Below, in pieces: positions 24,651 through 33,019 of a stretch of DNA of 64,000 nt (position 1 is the stretch's first letter; every line of letters begins with the position of its first letter). The notes under the pieces were generated by a model, which saw nothing but the letters and a program-made list of their open reading frames with translations, was not told where the DNA came from and did no database searches. Source of the DNA: Oceanihabitans sediminis (GTDB taxonomy: Bacteria > Bacteroidota > Bacteroidia > Flavobacteriales > Flavobacteriaceae); the NCBI RefSeq assembly GCF_003337215.1, contig NZ_QPIG01000001.1, positions 930,001 to 994,000 of the forward strand, written 5' to 3'. The position numbers and the translations under genes are program-made.

Positions 24651-26375
24651 TTACTTAATCACTAATTTCTTAGTAGTTGAAGCATTGTTTTGCGTGATTT
24701 TCACGATATAAACACCAGATTTTAAGTTGGAAACATTTAAGGTATTGTTTGTTAAAGTTTCGTTTTTAACTTGTTTCCCTAAGATGTCAAACACTTGTAC
24801 GTTCATTGCATCCTGAGAAGTAGATGTAATAGTTACGGTACCATTTGTTACTGGGTTAGGGTAAACACCAAAGGTACTAGTTTGTAGGTTTTCTATAGAT
24901 AAAGTTGCTGGAGTTACACTTGCCCAAGTCGTTCCAATTCTTAACTCATCCATAACAATACCTGGAGTTTCATTGGTAGAATCTTGTCTAACCATGAATT
25001 GTGAAAAGGTATTTGCAGTGGATGTAGAAGGCTCAGATATATCTGCAACTGGTTCCGCAACCCCTAAAGCAGGATTTGCCCAAGCGTTTACGGTATCGTT
25101 ATCTATATCGTAGTTAAATACTACAAAAATGGTTTGATCTATGTTAAAGTCTGCACCAGCTGTAACTTGCGTTAAAGTACCACCATTGCTAATTCCAATT
25201 TGGTAAGTAGATGCTCCAGTAGGAGAAATCCATAATCTAGCTGCATAATCACCACTATCTGTTCTTAGGATAGCAAAATAACCATCTATTGCACCAGCTT
25301 CAAGAGAAGTTACTTTAAGCATGAATGAAGAGTATATTTTTCCAGCACTAGTTGGTGTGTAATCTACAACAGGGTCTGCTCCAGATCCATCAAAGGCAAT
25401 AGCGTTTCCTTCTCCATTTAAGGTAGAATAAGATAAGCTTCCTGCTTCTACTAATACATCATCCCCAGAGAAGTAGTTTGTCCAAGCTGGTTGTGCTGCT
25501 AATGCTTCTCCAACAGTATAATTAAAAGACTCTACAAATGGAAGAGTTTGTACTTCGTATACGGTAAAGGTAACACTAGTTGTGATTGGAGTTGCTAAAG
25601 GGTTATGATCATCATCCACCAATTCTAAATCCACTGTATGGTCTCCTGCAGATAATCCTGTTAGGATTATTGGGTCTGTATCATATTTCATGATAGTAGC
25701 ACCACCATCAACGGAATAATGAATATGTCCGTCAGCACCAGTTCCTGTATTACCAACGGTAAAGTTTTGAACACTTAAATCTAGAGTTACATCTGGTCCA
25801 GCAACATTATCTCCGTCTCCAGGAGAAACCACTCCTAAAGTAGGAACTGCGGTAGCCTCTTGAAAGAAAGAAAAATCATCCCAATACACAACAGCTGTAC
25901 CATAAGTTCTTACTTCATAGTAAAATGAATCTGCTGTTGCAGGAGCTGTTAAAGTTACTGAGTATTGCGTCCATTGATTACCGTTATTGTCAAAATATGC
26001 GTTATTTGGCCCTCTTAGTTCACTTGCATTATCGTTAATATTCGTATTGCCGTTTTTCCAATAACTCCAAATTCTAGCATCGGTACCATCACCAAAGCCT
26101 GCATCCACTTTATACCATAATGAGATGGTATAAGAAGTTCCCGGTACAATACCTGTAATAGTCTGTCCAAAATCTGAGGTTCCCCCAGTATGTTTGGCAG
26201 CATAAGTTCCTCCATGAATTTCTGTAGTCTCTTGAGCAATACTCTCAATCTTAGACCAACCTGTAGGGGTAGTAGGGTTGTCCCAAGCTTCTAGGTCGCC
26301 ATTAACCATTAGCTCTTGCCCGAAAGAATAGCTAAAAGTTAATACTGTAAATAATAAAAAGTAAAGTTTTTTCAT
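24651..26375 (-). CDS. multidomain secreted protein with T9SS sorting domain
   Basis: This 574-residue protein starts with the signal peptide MKKLYFLLFTVLTFSYSFGQ. A carbohydrate-binding-like jelly-roll domain (about 21-170) begins NGDLEAWDNPTTPTGW and ends YWDDFSFFQE. An Ig-like region (about 175-275) has GLSAGDHTVDLELVDDDHNPL, and a LamG-like domain covers about 280-490. The type A sorting domain is at the end (FGVYPNPVTNGTVTITS, VQVFDILGKQVKNE, LKSGVYIVKIT). No catalytic motif is seen. A surface or secreted binding role is inferred. It has its own promoter-like box and terminator. Confidence 0.87.
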   Translation of the reverse strand: MKKLYFLLFTVLTFSYSFGQELMVNGDLEAWDNPTTPTGWSKIESIAQETTEIHGGTYAAKHTGGTSDFGQTITGIVPGTSYTISLWYKVDAGFGDGTDARIWSYWKNGNTNINDNASELRGPNNAYFDNNGNQWTQYSVTLTAPATADSFYYEVRTYGTAVVYWDDFSFFQEATAVPTLGVVSPGDGDNVAGPDVTLDLSVQNFTVGNTGTGADGHIHYSVDGGATIMKYDTDPIILTGLSAGDHTVDLELVDDDHNPLATPITTSVTFTVYEVQTLPFVESFNYTVGEALAAQPAWTNYFSGDDVLVEAGSLSYSTLNGEGNAIAFDGSGADPVVDYTPTSAGKIYSSFMLKVTSLEAGAIDGYFAILRTDSGDYAARLWISPTGASTYQIGISNGGTLTQVTAGADFNIDQTIFVVFNYDIDNDTVNAWANPALGVAEPVADISEPSTSTANTFSQFMVRQDSTNETPGIVMDELRIGTTWASVTPATLSIENLQTSTFGVYPNPVTNGTVTITSTSQDAMNVQVFDILGKQVKNETLTNNTLNVSNLKSGVYIVKITQNNASTTKKLVIK

Positions 26376-26412
26376 AATTGTGTTATTAAGTATAATTTAT
26401 GGTTTATTAGCA

Positions 26413-26420
26413 CAAATATA
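26413..26420 (-). promoter_or_regulatory. candidate -7 box (TATATTTG) for the T9SS adhesin-like gene
   Basis: On the minus strand TATATTTG lies 38 bp before the ATG. No clear -33 element is seen. The remaining divergent space up to 26633 shows nothing else I can name. Confidence 0.45.
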
Positions 26421-26633
26421 ATGAGAATTATTACTATAAGCTACTGATTATTAAAATATTCATAATTTTTTAATATAATAATTCTTACATAAACATCAGA
26501 TTTATAGGCTGCTATGCGATATTTTGTAGGTTTACAGCTCCACAATGTTACCAAATCGTTATTTGTATGTAAAGTTCTAATTCAACTTTAGTTTTAATTT
26601 TATCTTTACAAAAAATTAACTTTAGTCCTTTTT

Positions 26634-27314
26634 ATGAAGAAGAAAGACATTAAAATACTTTTAGTAGATGATGAGCCAGACATACTAGAAATAGTAGGCT
26701 ATAATCTAACTGCGGAAGGCTACCAGGTTATCACGGCCGAAAATGGTGTGCAAGCAGTAAAGAAAGCTAAAAAAACGCAGCCTCACCTGATTATTTTAGA
26801 TGTTATGATGCCAGAAATGGATGGTATTGAGGCTTGTGAGCAAATCCGAAAAATAGATAGTTTAGACAATACCATTATTACTTTTTTAACCGCTAGAGGC
26901 GAGGATTATTCACAGGTTGCTGGTTTTGATGCCGGAGCAGACGATTATATTACAAAACCTATTAAGCCAAAGGTATTAGTTAGTAAGGTTAAGGCATTGT
27001 TGAGAAGGTTTAAGGACGAAGAAGATACTAGCAATGTGGTTTTAGGAAACCTTGTTATTAACAGAGACGAATATAAAATCGTACTAAAAGGCGAAGAGAT
27101 TGTGCTTCCTAGAAAAGAGTTCGAATTACTTTCTTTACTAGCTTCTAAGCCTGGAAAAGTATTTAAGCGTGAAGATATTTTAGATAATGTTTGGGGTAAC
27201 GAAGTAGTTGTAGGTGGAAGAACCATCGATGTGCATATTAGAAAGCTTCGTGAAAAATTAGGGGATGATTATTTCAAAACCGTAAAAGGTGTGGGATATA
27301 AGTTTGTTGAATAA
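26634..27314 (+). CDS. OmpR/PhoB-type response regulator
   Basis: This 226-residue regulator has a receiver domain (residues 5-120) with acidic pocket D12-D13 and phospho-acceptor D56 in LIILDVMMPEMDG, the Thr of TFLTARGED and the Lys of YITKPIKP. The C-terminal winged helix (about 130-226) has LPRKEFELLSLLASKPG and GRTIDVHIRKLREKLG. Its stop codon overlaps the kinase start (TAATG), so the pair is translationally coupled. Genes controlled are not shown by the sequence. Confidence 0.95.
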   Translation: MKKKDIKILLVDDEPDILEIVGYNLTAEGYQVITAENGVQAVKKAKKTQPHLIILDVMMPEMDGIEACEQIRKIDSLDNTIITFLTARGEDYSQVAGFDAGADDYITKPIKPKVLVSKVKALLRRFKDEEDTSNVVLGNLVINRDEYKIVLKGEEIVLPRKEFELLSLLASKPGKVFKREDILDNVWGNEVVVGGRTIDVHIRKLREKLGDDYFKTVKGVGYKFVE

Positions 27315-28354
27315 TGCAAAAAAAGCTAAAAAAAACATATAAGTTTGCCTTAAAAACAACTGCATTTATCAGTTTGTTTATAGCAGTCCTTATCACTGTT
27401 TTTTTATATGTGTTTTACAATGTTCAGTTCCTGCAAATAGCAGTACTAACTATCTTTTGCTTTGCTTTCTCTTTTGTTCTAATTCAATATCGCGTAGAGA
27501 AATTTATTTACAATCGAGTAAAAAAAATCTATGATGATTTAAAGTTGCTCGAAGATTCTACCATTAGTAAAGATAGTATTACTACCGATATGGCAACGCT
27601 TACCAAAGAAATTGATAAGTACACCAAAGATCGAAAATTAGAAATAGAAACCTTAAGAATACGAGAGGAATACCGAAAGGAGTTTCTTGGAAATATATCC
27701 CACGAACTTAAAACACCACTGTTTACCGTGCAGGGTTATATTCTAACCTTAATGGATGGTGCGGTTAAAGACAAAAACGTTCGCGATAAGTATTTAAGAA
27801 ATGCCAGTAAGGGGGTAGAGCGACTTATATATATCGTGAAAGACTTGGATATGATCACCAAATTAGAGGTTGGTGATTTAAGGCTTAAAATAGAAATCTT
27901 TGATATTGTAGCCCTCATTGAGAGTGTTTTTGAACTTTTTGAAATGAAGGCAGCTAAGAAAAGTATTAGCTTAACTTTTGATATCGATTATAAAGAGCCC
28001 ATTTTAGTTCGAGCAGATAAGGAGCGCATGCAACAAGTACTTACCAACTTAGTAGTGAATTCCATTAAGTACGGAAGACAGCAAGGAACTACCGAAGTAA
28101 GCATTGAAAATCTTACCAAAAAGAAAGTCATTGTTCGTGTTACAGATAACGGAGAGGGAATAGAAAAACAGCATATATCTAGATTGTTCGAGCGTTTTTA
28201 CCGTGTAGACAAAAGTGGTTCTCGTAAGGAAGGTGGTTCTGGATTAGGTCTAGCTATTGTAAAGCATATCCTAGAAGCACATAACGAGAAAATGTATATT
28301 GATAGTGAGTTTGAAGTGGGAAGCGAATTCTCTTTTACCCTAGAAAAGGCTTAG
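27314..28354 (+). CDS. sensor histidine kinase
   Basis: This 346-residue kinase has two N-terminal membrane helices (about 14-35 and 38-58) with almost no periplasmic loop, so it probably senses within the membrane or cytoplasm. The HisKA domain has H130 in NISHELKTPLFTVQGY. The catalytic domain shows N box QVLTNLVVNSIKYG, G1 VTDNGEGI, F box FERFYRVD and G2 GGSGLGLAIV. It resembles PhoR-type kinases without a PAS domain. Its last 15 bp overlap the convergent glycosyltransferase gene. Confidence 0.95.
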   Translation: MQKKLKKTYKFALKTTAFISLFIAVLITVFLYVFYNVQFLQIAVLTIFCFAFSFVLIQYRVEKFIYNRVKKIYDDLKLLEDSTISKDSITTDMATLTKEIDKYTKDRKLEIETLRIREEYRKEFLGNISHELKTPLFTVQGYILTLMDGAVKDKNVRDKYLRNASKGVERLIYIVKDLDMITKLEVGDLRLKIEIFDIVALIESVFELFEMKAAKKSISLTFDIDYKEPILVRADKERMQQVLTNLVVNSIKYGRQQGTTEVSIENLTKKKVIVRVTDNGEGIEKQHISRLFERFYRVDKSGSRKEGGSGLGLAIVKHILEAHNEKMYIDSEFEVGSEFSFTLEKA

Positions 28355-29392
28355 TAAACCCTCTAAATTATTAGCGTTTTTATAATCTGTAAATCCGGTA
28401 TAATCACGCACTCGCTCTAATTGAGTTACACGAAATGCATTCTGCGTACAAAATGGGATAATCCCTAAAGCGTCCAATCGTTTCGCGAGATATTCCTGTT
28501 CCATTTGCCCCGGAGTGGGTATAAAAAAAGCTTTTTTCTCTAGTTTCGCCAAATCCATTATAGTGGTATAACCAGAACGAGAAAGAACCAAAGCACTTGC
28601 GTTTATGCTTTCTTCTAATTCTTGACCATGCATAAAATTATATATGCGGATATGTTCTTTTTGGGTGATGGTCTGTTTTTTTTCCAAGACACCTCTAACA
28701 AATAGGGTCTTTCCTGAAAAGTTTTTTAGTTCTACTAAAAGTTTTTCTTCTAGCAGACTTCGTTGTGGTTCTGGGCCAGACAATAAAACCAATACATCAT
28801 ATAGCGGCTCTTTTTCTTTTTTAGAAAACCTACTCAATGGGCCTATGTATTTAATGGGTGTTTCAGGCAGCTCCACATGCCCCAATTTTCCGCTTAAATT
28901 TGAACTTCCTTGATAATCCGGAACCCAACATTCTGTAAATTTCTTTAGGATCATTTGGTGCATCTTGGTACTTAGCCAGGTGGTGTTTCCGCTTAAAACC
29001 TGTAGCTGATGCGTGATAAAAACCGAAGGAACTTTGTCGCTATACACCCCAAAACGGTTATCGCTTATAATGCCGTCTACCTTGTGGCTTTCCATGATGG
29101 CTGCTGTGGCTTTTTCTTCTGCTTTTAGCGTTCTAAAAAACTTTGGCGCTTCCAAGAGCAGTTTCCACTTTAAGAACTTCGGATGTTTAGAATAGCTTAT
29201 ATTGTAAGAAGGTAGCTGGATGCTTTCTAGCTCTGGAAATTCTTTCTGTAATAATAAAAGAGCAGCACCGTCACTAGCAAGAATAACTTCAAAATTATTT
29301 TTCAATAATAACTGAATGATAGGTATGCAACGGGTCGCGTGGCCAAGTCCCCAGTGTAGTGCAGCAACTAGTATGCGCTTTTTTTCTTTCAT
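28340..29392 (-). CDS. GT28/MurG-like glycosyltransferase
   Basis: This 350-residue GT-B fold protein starts with KRILVAALHWGLGHATRCIPII, a nucleotide-sugar transferase N-terminus with GLGHATR like the MJ1255/GT28 group. Its C-terminal half has VLLSGPEPQRSLLEEKLL and ASALVLSRSGYTTIMDLAKL and PTPGQMEQEYLAKRL, the typical acceptor and donor loops. The acceptor is unknown. An in-frame TTG at 29401 forms the end of a -7 box, so ATG 29392 is chosen. Confidence 0.82.
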   Translation of the reverse strand: MKEKKRILVAALHWGLGHATRCIPIIQLLLKNNFEVILASDGAALLLLQKEFPELESIQLPSYNISYSKHPKFLKWKLLLEAPKFFRTLKAEEKATAAIMESHKVDGIISDNRFGVYSDKVPSVFITHQLQVLSGNTTWLSTKMHQMILKKFTECWVPDYQGSSNLSGKLGHVELPETPIKYIGPLSRFSKKEKEPLYDVLVLLSGPEPQRSLLEEKLLVELKNFSGKTLFVRGVLEKKQTITQKEHIRIYNFMHGQELEESINASALVLSRSGYTTIMDLAKLEKKAFFIPTPGQMEQEYLAKRLDALGIIPFCTQNAFRVTQLERVRDYTGFTDYKNANNLEGLLSLF

Positions 29393-29398
29393 TAAAAA

Positions 29399-29406
29399 CA
29401 AAGATA
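29399..29406 (-). promoter_or_regulatory. candidate -7 box (TATCTTTG) for the GT28-like gene
   Basis: On the minus strand TATCTTTG ends 6 bp before ATG 29392, so the mRNA would be leaderless or nearly so. Confidence 0.5.
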
Positions 29407-29512
29407 CGCATAATCTATGCGTGTAAATATTTTTACTAAAACACTTTATAGCTTGTAATTTGGATTTATTGTTGAAAAAAAATCTTTATTTTCGCCAAAA
29501 CTTTATGTAACT

Positions 29513-30187
29513 GTGGGAAGTAAAAACAAACTAAAACGCTTTAGAGAAAACGAAACCTTTGATAACGTCTTTCAACCTTCAAGAGAAGAGCTTGTAGAAG
29601 GGCAATTTTCCTTAAAAGGAAACTGGAATAAAAGCTTTTTTAAAAATGAGCATCCGCTAATTCTAGAACTTGGTTGTGGAAAAGGAGAGTATAGCGTGGC
29701 ATTAGCTCAGAAATATCCTAACAAAAACTTTATTGGTATCGATATTAAGGGAGCGCGTTTTTGGAGAGGAGCAAAAACAGCTATAGAGGAAAATATTCCG
29801 AATGTGGCTTTTTTACGCATGCAAATCGAATTGGTAGAACATGCTTTTGCTGCCAATGAGGTAGATGAAATATGGATTACCTTTCCAGACCCACAAATAA
29901 AATACAAGCGTACCAAGCATAGAATGACTAATGCCGATTTTCTAGCGCGTTATAAAAAGATTCTAAAAGAAGATGGGGTGATTAACCTGAAAACGGATAG
30001 CGAGTTTATGCATGGTTATACCTTAGGGCTCTTACACGGTGCAGGGCATGAGGTTTTATATGCAAACCACAACGTGTATAAACAAGAAGGTTCTCCAGAA
30101 GAAGTAACTAGCATTCAAACCTTTTATGAGAGTCAGTATCTTCAAGAAAACAAAGCAATTACGTATATTCGCTTTAAATTAAAGTAG
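29513..30187 (+). CDS. trmB: tRNA (guanosine(46)-N7)-methyltransferase
   Basis: TrmB methylates G46 of tRNA using S-adenosylmethionine. The 224-residue protein has the SAM motif LILELGCGKGEYSVALAQ, the acidic FIGIDIKGAR, and the family signature WITFPDPQIKYKRTKHRM. It starts with GTG 29513; the N-terminus MGSKNKLKRFRENETF is the expected one. It heads a compact group with lysE-like and alkyltransferase-like genes (1-bp gap, then 1-nt overlap). Confidence 0.95.
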   Translation: MGSKNKLKRFRENETFDNVFQPSREELVEGQFSLKGNWNKSFFKNEHPLILELGCGKGEYSVALAQKYPNKNFIGIDIKGARFWRGAKTAIEENIPNVAFLRMQIELVEHAFAANEVDEIWITFPDPQIKYKRTKHRMTNADFLARYKKILKEDGVINLKTDSEFMHGYTLGLLHGAGHEVLYANHNVYKQEGSPEEVTSIQTFYESQYLQENKAITYIRFKLK

Positions 30188-30188
30188 T

Positions 30189-30821
30189 TTGAATATCACT
30201 ATCATATTTTTTCTAGGATTTCTTGTTGCCTTGGTAGGTGTAACTCCCCCGGGATTACTCAATATGACGGCTGCAAAAATTAGTTTAAAAGACGGGCATT
30301 CTAGAGGAATTATGTTTTCTGCCGGCGCTTGTACTATTGTTATAGCCCAAACCTATATCGGGGTTTTATTTGCTCGTTACCTTAGTAATCATCAGGATGT
30401 AGTAGTTATTTTGCAACGCGTAGCTTTTGTTTTATTCGTACTTATCACGATCTATTTTTTATTACTAGCTAAAAAAGACCCTGCAAAAAAGAACGTAGAT
30501 TTTAAGGTTAAAAGCAAAAAGAGCAGGTATTTTCAAGGCGTATTGCTTTCCGCTTTAAATGTATTTCCTATTCCTTACCAAGCCTATATGAGTATTACAC
30601 TAGCCTCTTTTGGTTGGATGGATTTTGAGCAAACCAGTATTCTGTCCTATGTAGCAGGAGCGGTAAGTGGTAGTTTCGTGATGTTTTATATCTATATTTT
30701 CTTTTTCGATAAGATTAAAAACAAATCTATTACCTCACAAAAAAGTATGAATTATTTAATAGGAACGGTAACCGGAGTGATTTCTATTATTACCCTATTT
30801 CATATTATTGGGGATTTATAA
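30189..30821 (+). CDS. LysE family transporter
   Basis: This 210-residue membrane protein has the LysE/RhtB N-terminal pattern FFLGFLVALVGVTPPGLLNMTAAKI and six hydrophobic segments. Family members export amino acids; the substrate here is unknown. It starts with TTG 30189, one base after trmB ends, because the next Met would remove the conserved first helix. Confidence 0.85.
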   Translation: MNITIIFFLGFLVALVGVTPPGLLNMTAAKISLKDGHSRGIMFSAGACTIVIAQTYIGVLFARYLSNHQDVVVILQRVAFVLFVLITIYFLLLAKKDPAKKNVDFKVKSKKSRYFQGVLLSALNVFPIPYQAYMSITLASFGWMDFEQTSILSYVAGAVSGSFVMFYIYIFFFDKIKNKSITSQKSMNYLIGTVTGVISIITLFHIIGDL

Positions 30822-31150
30822 TGCAGGCAAAAACCGAAAGTTTTTTTGAGAAAGTGTATGAGGTCGCTCGGCAAATTCCTTACGGGAGAGTCACTAGTTA
30901 CGGTGCTATTGCTAAATACCTAGGGGCAGCTAGAAGCGCGAGAATGGTTGGCTATGCTATGAATGGCTCTCACAATAAAGATGTTCCTGCGCACCGCGTA
31001 GTAAACCGAAAAGGCTTGCTCACAGGCAAACATCATTTTGAAGGAACGAATCTCATGCAACAACTTTTAGAAAGCGAAGGAGTGCAGGTTATAGATAACC
31101 AGATCCAAGATTTCGATAGCCTATTTTGGGATCCTGCCAAAAACTTATAA
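30821..31150 (+). CDS. alkyltransferase-like (ATL) DNA-binding protein
   Basis: This 109-residue protein is a standalone MGMT-type DNA-binding domain: IPYGRVTSYGAIAKYLG, ARMVGYAMNG, VPAHRVVNRKGLLTG. In active O6-alkylguanine transferases the motif is PCHR; here residue 57 is Ala (PAHR), so alkyl transfer to Cys is not possible. ATL proteins instead bind the lesion and hand it to nucleotide excision repair. Its start overlaps the lysE-like stop. Confidence 0.92.
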   Translation: MQAKTESFFEKVYEVARQIPYGRVTSYGAIAKYLGAARSARMVGYAMNGSHNKDVPAHRVVNRKGLLTGKHHFEGTNLMQQLLESEGVQVIDNQIQDFDSLFWDPAKNL

Positions 31151-31269
31151 TTCTTTTCAAATTCGCCCCTTTAACTTCCGTTTTTAGCTATTCGCTTTCT
31201 GATAGATTCTATTAATTATACTATAAAAAAACTTACAGCTACTAGCTTCCGTCTTAATGCATTATTATA

Positions 31270-31277
31270 TATATTTG
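31270..31277 (+). promoter_or_regulatory. candidate -7 box (TATATTTG) for mrp
   Basis: It matches TAnnTTTG and would give a leader of about 95 nt containing the hairpin at 31304-31363. Confidence 0.45.
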
Positions 31278-31303
31278 CATTTAGAATGATTCTTAATTAA
31301 ACA

Positions 31304-31363
31304 AGAGAATAGTCTAGACAAAATAAGTAGGATAAACCTATTTTTTTGTCTGTACTATTTTCT
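31304..31363 (+). promoter_or_regulatory. long stem-loop in the mrp leader
   Basis: The strand 31304-31331 (starting AGAGAATAGTCTAGAC) pairs with 31337-31363 (ending GTCTGTACTATTTTCT) over about 24 of 28 positions including wobbles, with a 5-nt loop. TTTT follows within a few bases and ATG 31379 lies 16 nt downstream. It looks like a leader attenuator or a translation-control hairpin. No known riboswitch is recognised. Confidence 0.6.
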
Positions 31364-31378
31364 TTTAGCTCGATAAAA

Positions 31379-32518
31379 ATGAAACTGAATAAGCAAGATA
31401 TACTTAAAGCATTAGAAACTATTTCTGCTCCAGGCGAAGGACAAAACATGGTAGAAAGCGGTGCAGTAACTAATGTTATCACTTTTGGCGATGAGGTTGT
31501 TGTAGATATTACTATTGCAAACCCAAGCCTACAAGCAAAAAAGAAAACCGAAGTAGAAATTCTACAAACCATTCACAAACTAGTGCATCAAAAAGCAAAA
31601 GTAAAGGTGAATATCAAAGTAGAAGCTCCTACCAAGTCAGCTCCAAATGTCATTAAAGGAAAAGCTATCCCTGGTATTCAAAACATCGTGGCTATTGCCT
31701 CAGGAAAAGGAGGGGTTGGTAAATCTACCGTTACAGCAAATATCGCAGTAAGCTTAGCAAAAATGGGCTTTAAGGTAGGGATTTTAGATGCCGATATCTA
31801 TGGGCCATCTATTCCAATCATGTTTGATGTAGCAAACGAAAAGCCGCTTGCAGTAAATATAGAGGGAAAGTCTAAAATGAAACCCGTAGAAAATTACGGC
31901 GTAAAAGTGCTTTCTATTGGCTTTTTCACCAAACCAGATCAGGCAGTGGTTTGGCGTGGACCAATGGCAGCAAAAGCATTAAATCAAATGATTTTTGATG
32001 CACACTGGGGAGAATTAGATTTCTTATTATTAGACCTACCTCCAGGAACGGGAGATATCCACTTAAGCATCATGCAGTCGCTACCAATAACCGGAGCGGT
32101 TGTAGTAAGTACACCGCAAAACGTAGCTTTAGCAGATGCTAAAAAAGGAGTTGCTATGTTCCAACAAGACTCTATACAAGTTCCTGTTTTAGGAATCGTA
32201 GAAAATATGGCATACTTTACACCAGCAGAGCTTCCGGAAAATAAATATTATATCTTCGGAAAACAAGGAGCTAGAAACCTTGCCGAAGACCTACAAGTAC
32301 CTTTCTTAGGCGAGTTGCCTTTAGTACAAAGCATACGCGAAGCCGGAGACGTAGGTCGCCCAGCAGCATTACAAACAGCAACCCCTTTAGAAAAGGAGTT
32401 CGAAAAAATCACCCAAAATGTTGTGCAAGAGGTAGTAAGAAGAAACGAAAACTTACCACCTACTGAGGCAATCAAAATCACCACCATGGCTGGATGTTCA
32501 GCAGTAACTAAAAAATAA
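31379..32518 (+). CDS. mrp: Mrp/ApbC family iron-sulfur carrier P-loop protein
   Basis: This 379-residue protein has an N-terminal MIP18/DUF59 domain (about 1-85) and a ParA-like P-loop NTPase (about 100-360) with the deviant Walker A GKGGVGKST, then DADIYGPSIP and LPPGTGD. Mrp/ApbC proteins carry and deliver Fe-S clusters. A frame extension to TTG 31346 runs into the leader hairpin and is rejected. NifU-type and ferredoxin genes follow, forming an Fe-S cluster group. Confidence 0.93.
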   Translation: MKLNKQDILKALETISAPGEGQNMVESGAVTNVITFGDEVVVDITIANPSLQAKKKTEVEILQTIHKLVHQKAKVKVNIKVEAPTKSAPNVIKGKAIPGIQNIVAIASGKGGVGKSTVTANIAVSLAKMGFKVGILDADIYGPSIPIMFDVANEKPLAVNIEGKSKMKPVENYGVKVLSIGFFTKPDQAVVWRGPMAAKALNQMIFDAHWGELDFLLLDLPPGTGDIHLSIMQSLPITGAVVVSTPQNVALADAKKGVAMFQQDSIQVPVLGIVENMAYFTPAELPENKYYIFGKQGARNLAEDLQVPFLGELPLVQSIREAGDVGRPAALQTATPLEKEFEKITQNVVQEVVRRNENLPPTEAIKITTMAGCSAVTKK

Positions 32519-32564
32519 TGCACCACCTTTTTTATAGAGGTTTCACGGAGTAAATATATAGCAG

Positions 32565-32807
32565 ATGAGCACAGAAGAAATTAGATTAAATGTTGAAAAG
32601 GCCTTAGAGGAAATCCGTCCATTCTTACAAAGCGATGGCGGCGATATATCCTTATTATCTATAGAAGATGATAAGCTGGTAAAAGTGCAATTACTAGGTG
32701 CCTGTGTAGGTTGTAGTGTCAATCAAATGACCCTAAAATCTGGGGTAGAAATGACCATCAAAAAATACGCACCACAAATAGAACAAGTTATTAATATAGA
32801 AGCTTAG
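32565..32807 (+). CDS. NifU C-terminal domain iron-sulfur scaffold protein
   Basis: This 80-residue protein consists of the NifU C-terminal (Nfu) domain alone, with IRPFLQSDGGDISLL and the cluster-binding C47-x2-C50 in GACVGCSVNQMTLKSGVE. It holds a [4Fe-4S] cluster as a dimer and passes it to target proteins. It lies 46 bp after mrp in the same direction. Confidence 0.93.
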   Translation: MSTEEIRLNVEKALEEIRPFLQSDGGDISLLSIEDDKLVKVQLLGACVGCSVNQMTLKSGVEMTIKKYAPQIEQVINIEA

Positions 32808-32810
32808 TTT

Positions 32811-32891
32811 GGGCGTGACCACAAGGGTCAGGCTGTCACTACTCGCGCTCTGCGAGGCGCTCAAACAGGCCGTTCCATCCTTCACGCAACT
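32811..32891 (+). repeat. GC-rich intergenic repeat-like element
   Basis: This block begins GGGCGTGACCACAAGGGTCA and is clearly more GC-rich than its surroundings. It resembles a dispersed intergenic sequence I recall from Bacteroidota genomes (GGGCGT.ACCACAAGGGTC). Only one copy is in this window. It contains short pairing segments (CTCGCGCTCTGCGAG). Possibly a relic of a repeat family. Confidence 0.5.
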
Positions 32892-33019
32892 GATAAATAT
32901 CATATAAACACTAAGGAAATTAGTAGATATTTGCACATATAAAACAGTAGCAAACAAGTTTATTAAATAAAAAAAAAGGAAAGCAGAAACTTAGGAGGTT
33001 TCGTTTTCGCAGGAATAAA

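Noticed and set aside
31346-31378. N-terminal extension of Mrp from TTG 31346
   Set aside because: The extension is the second arm of the leader hairpin and does not belong to the MIP18 domain.
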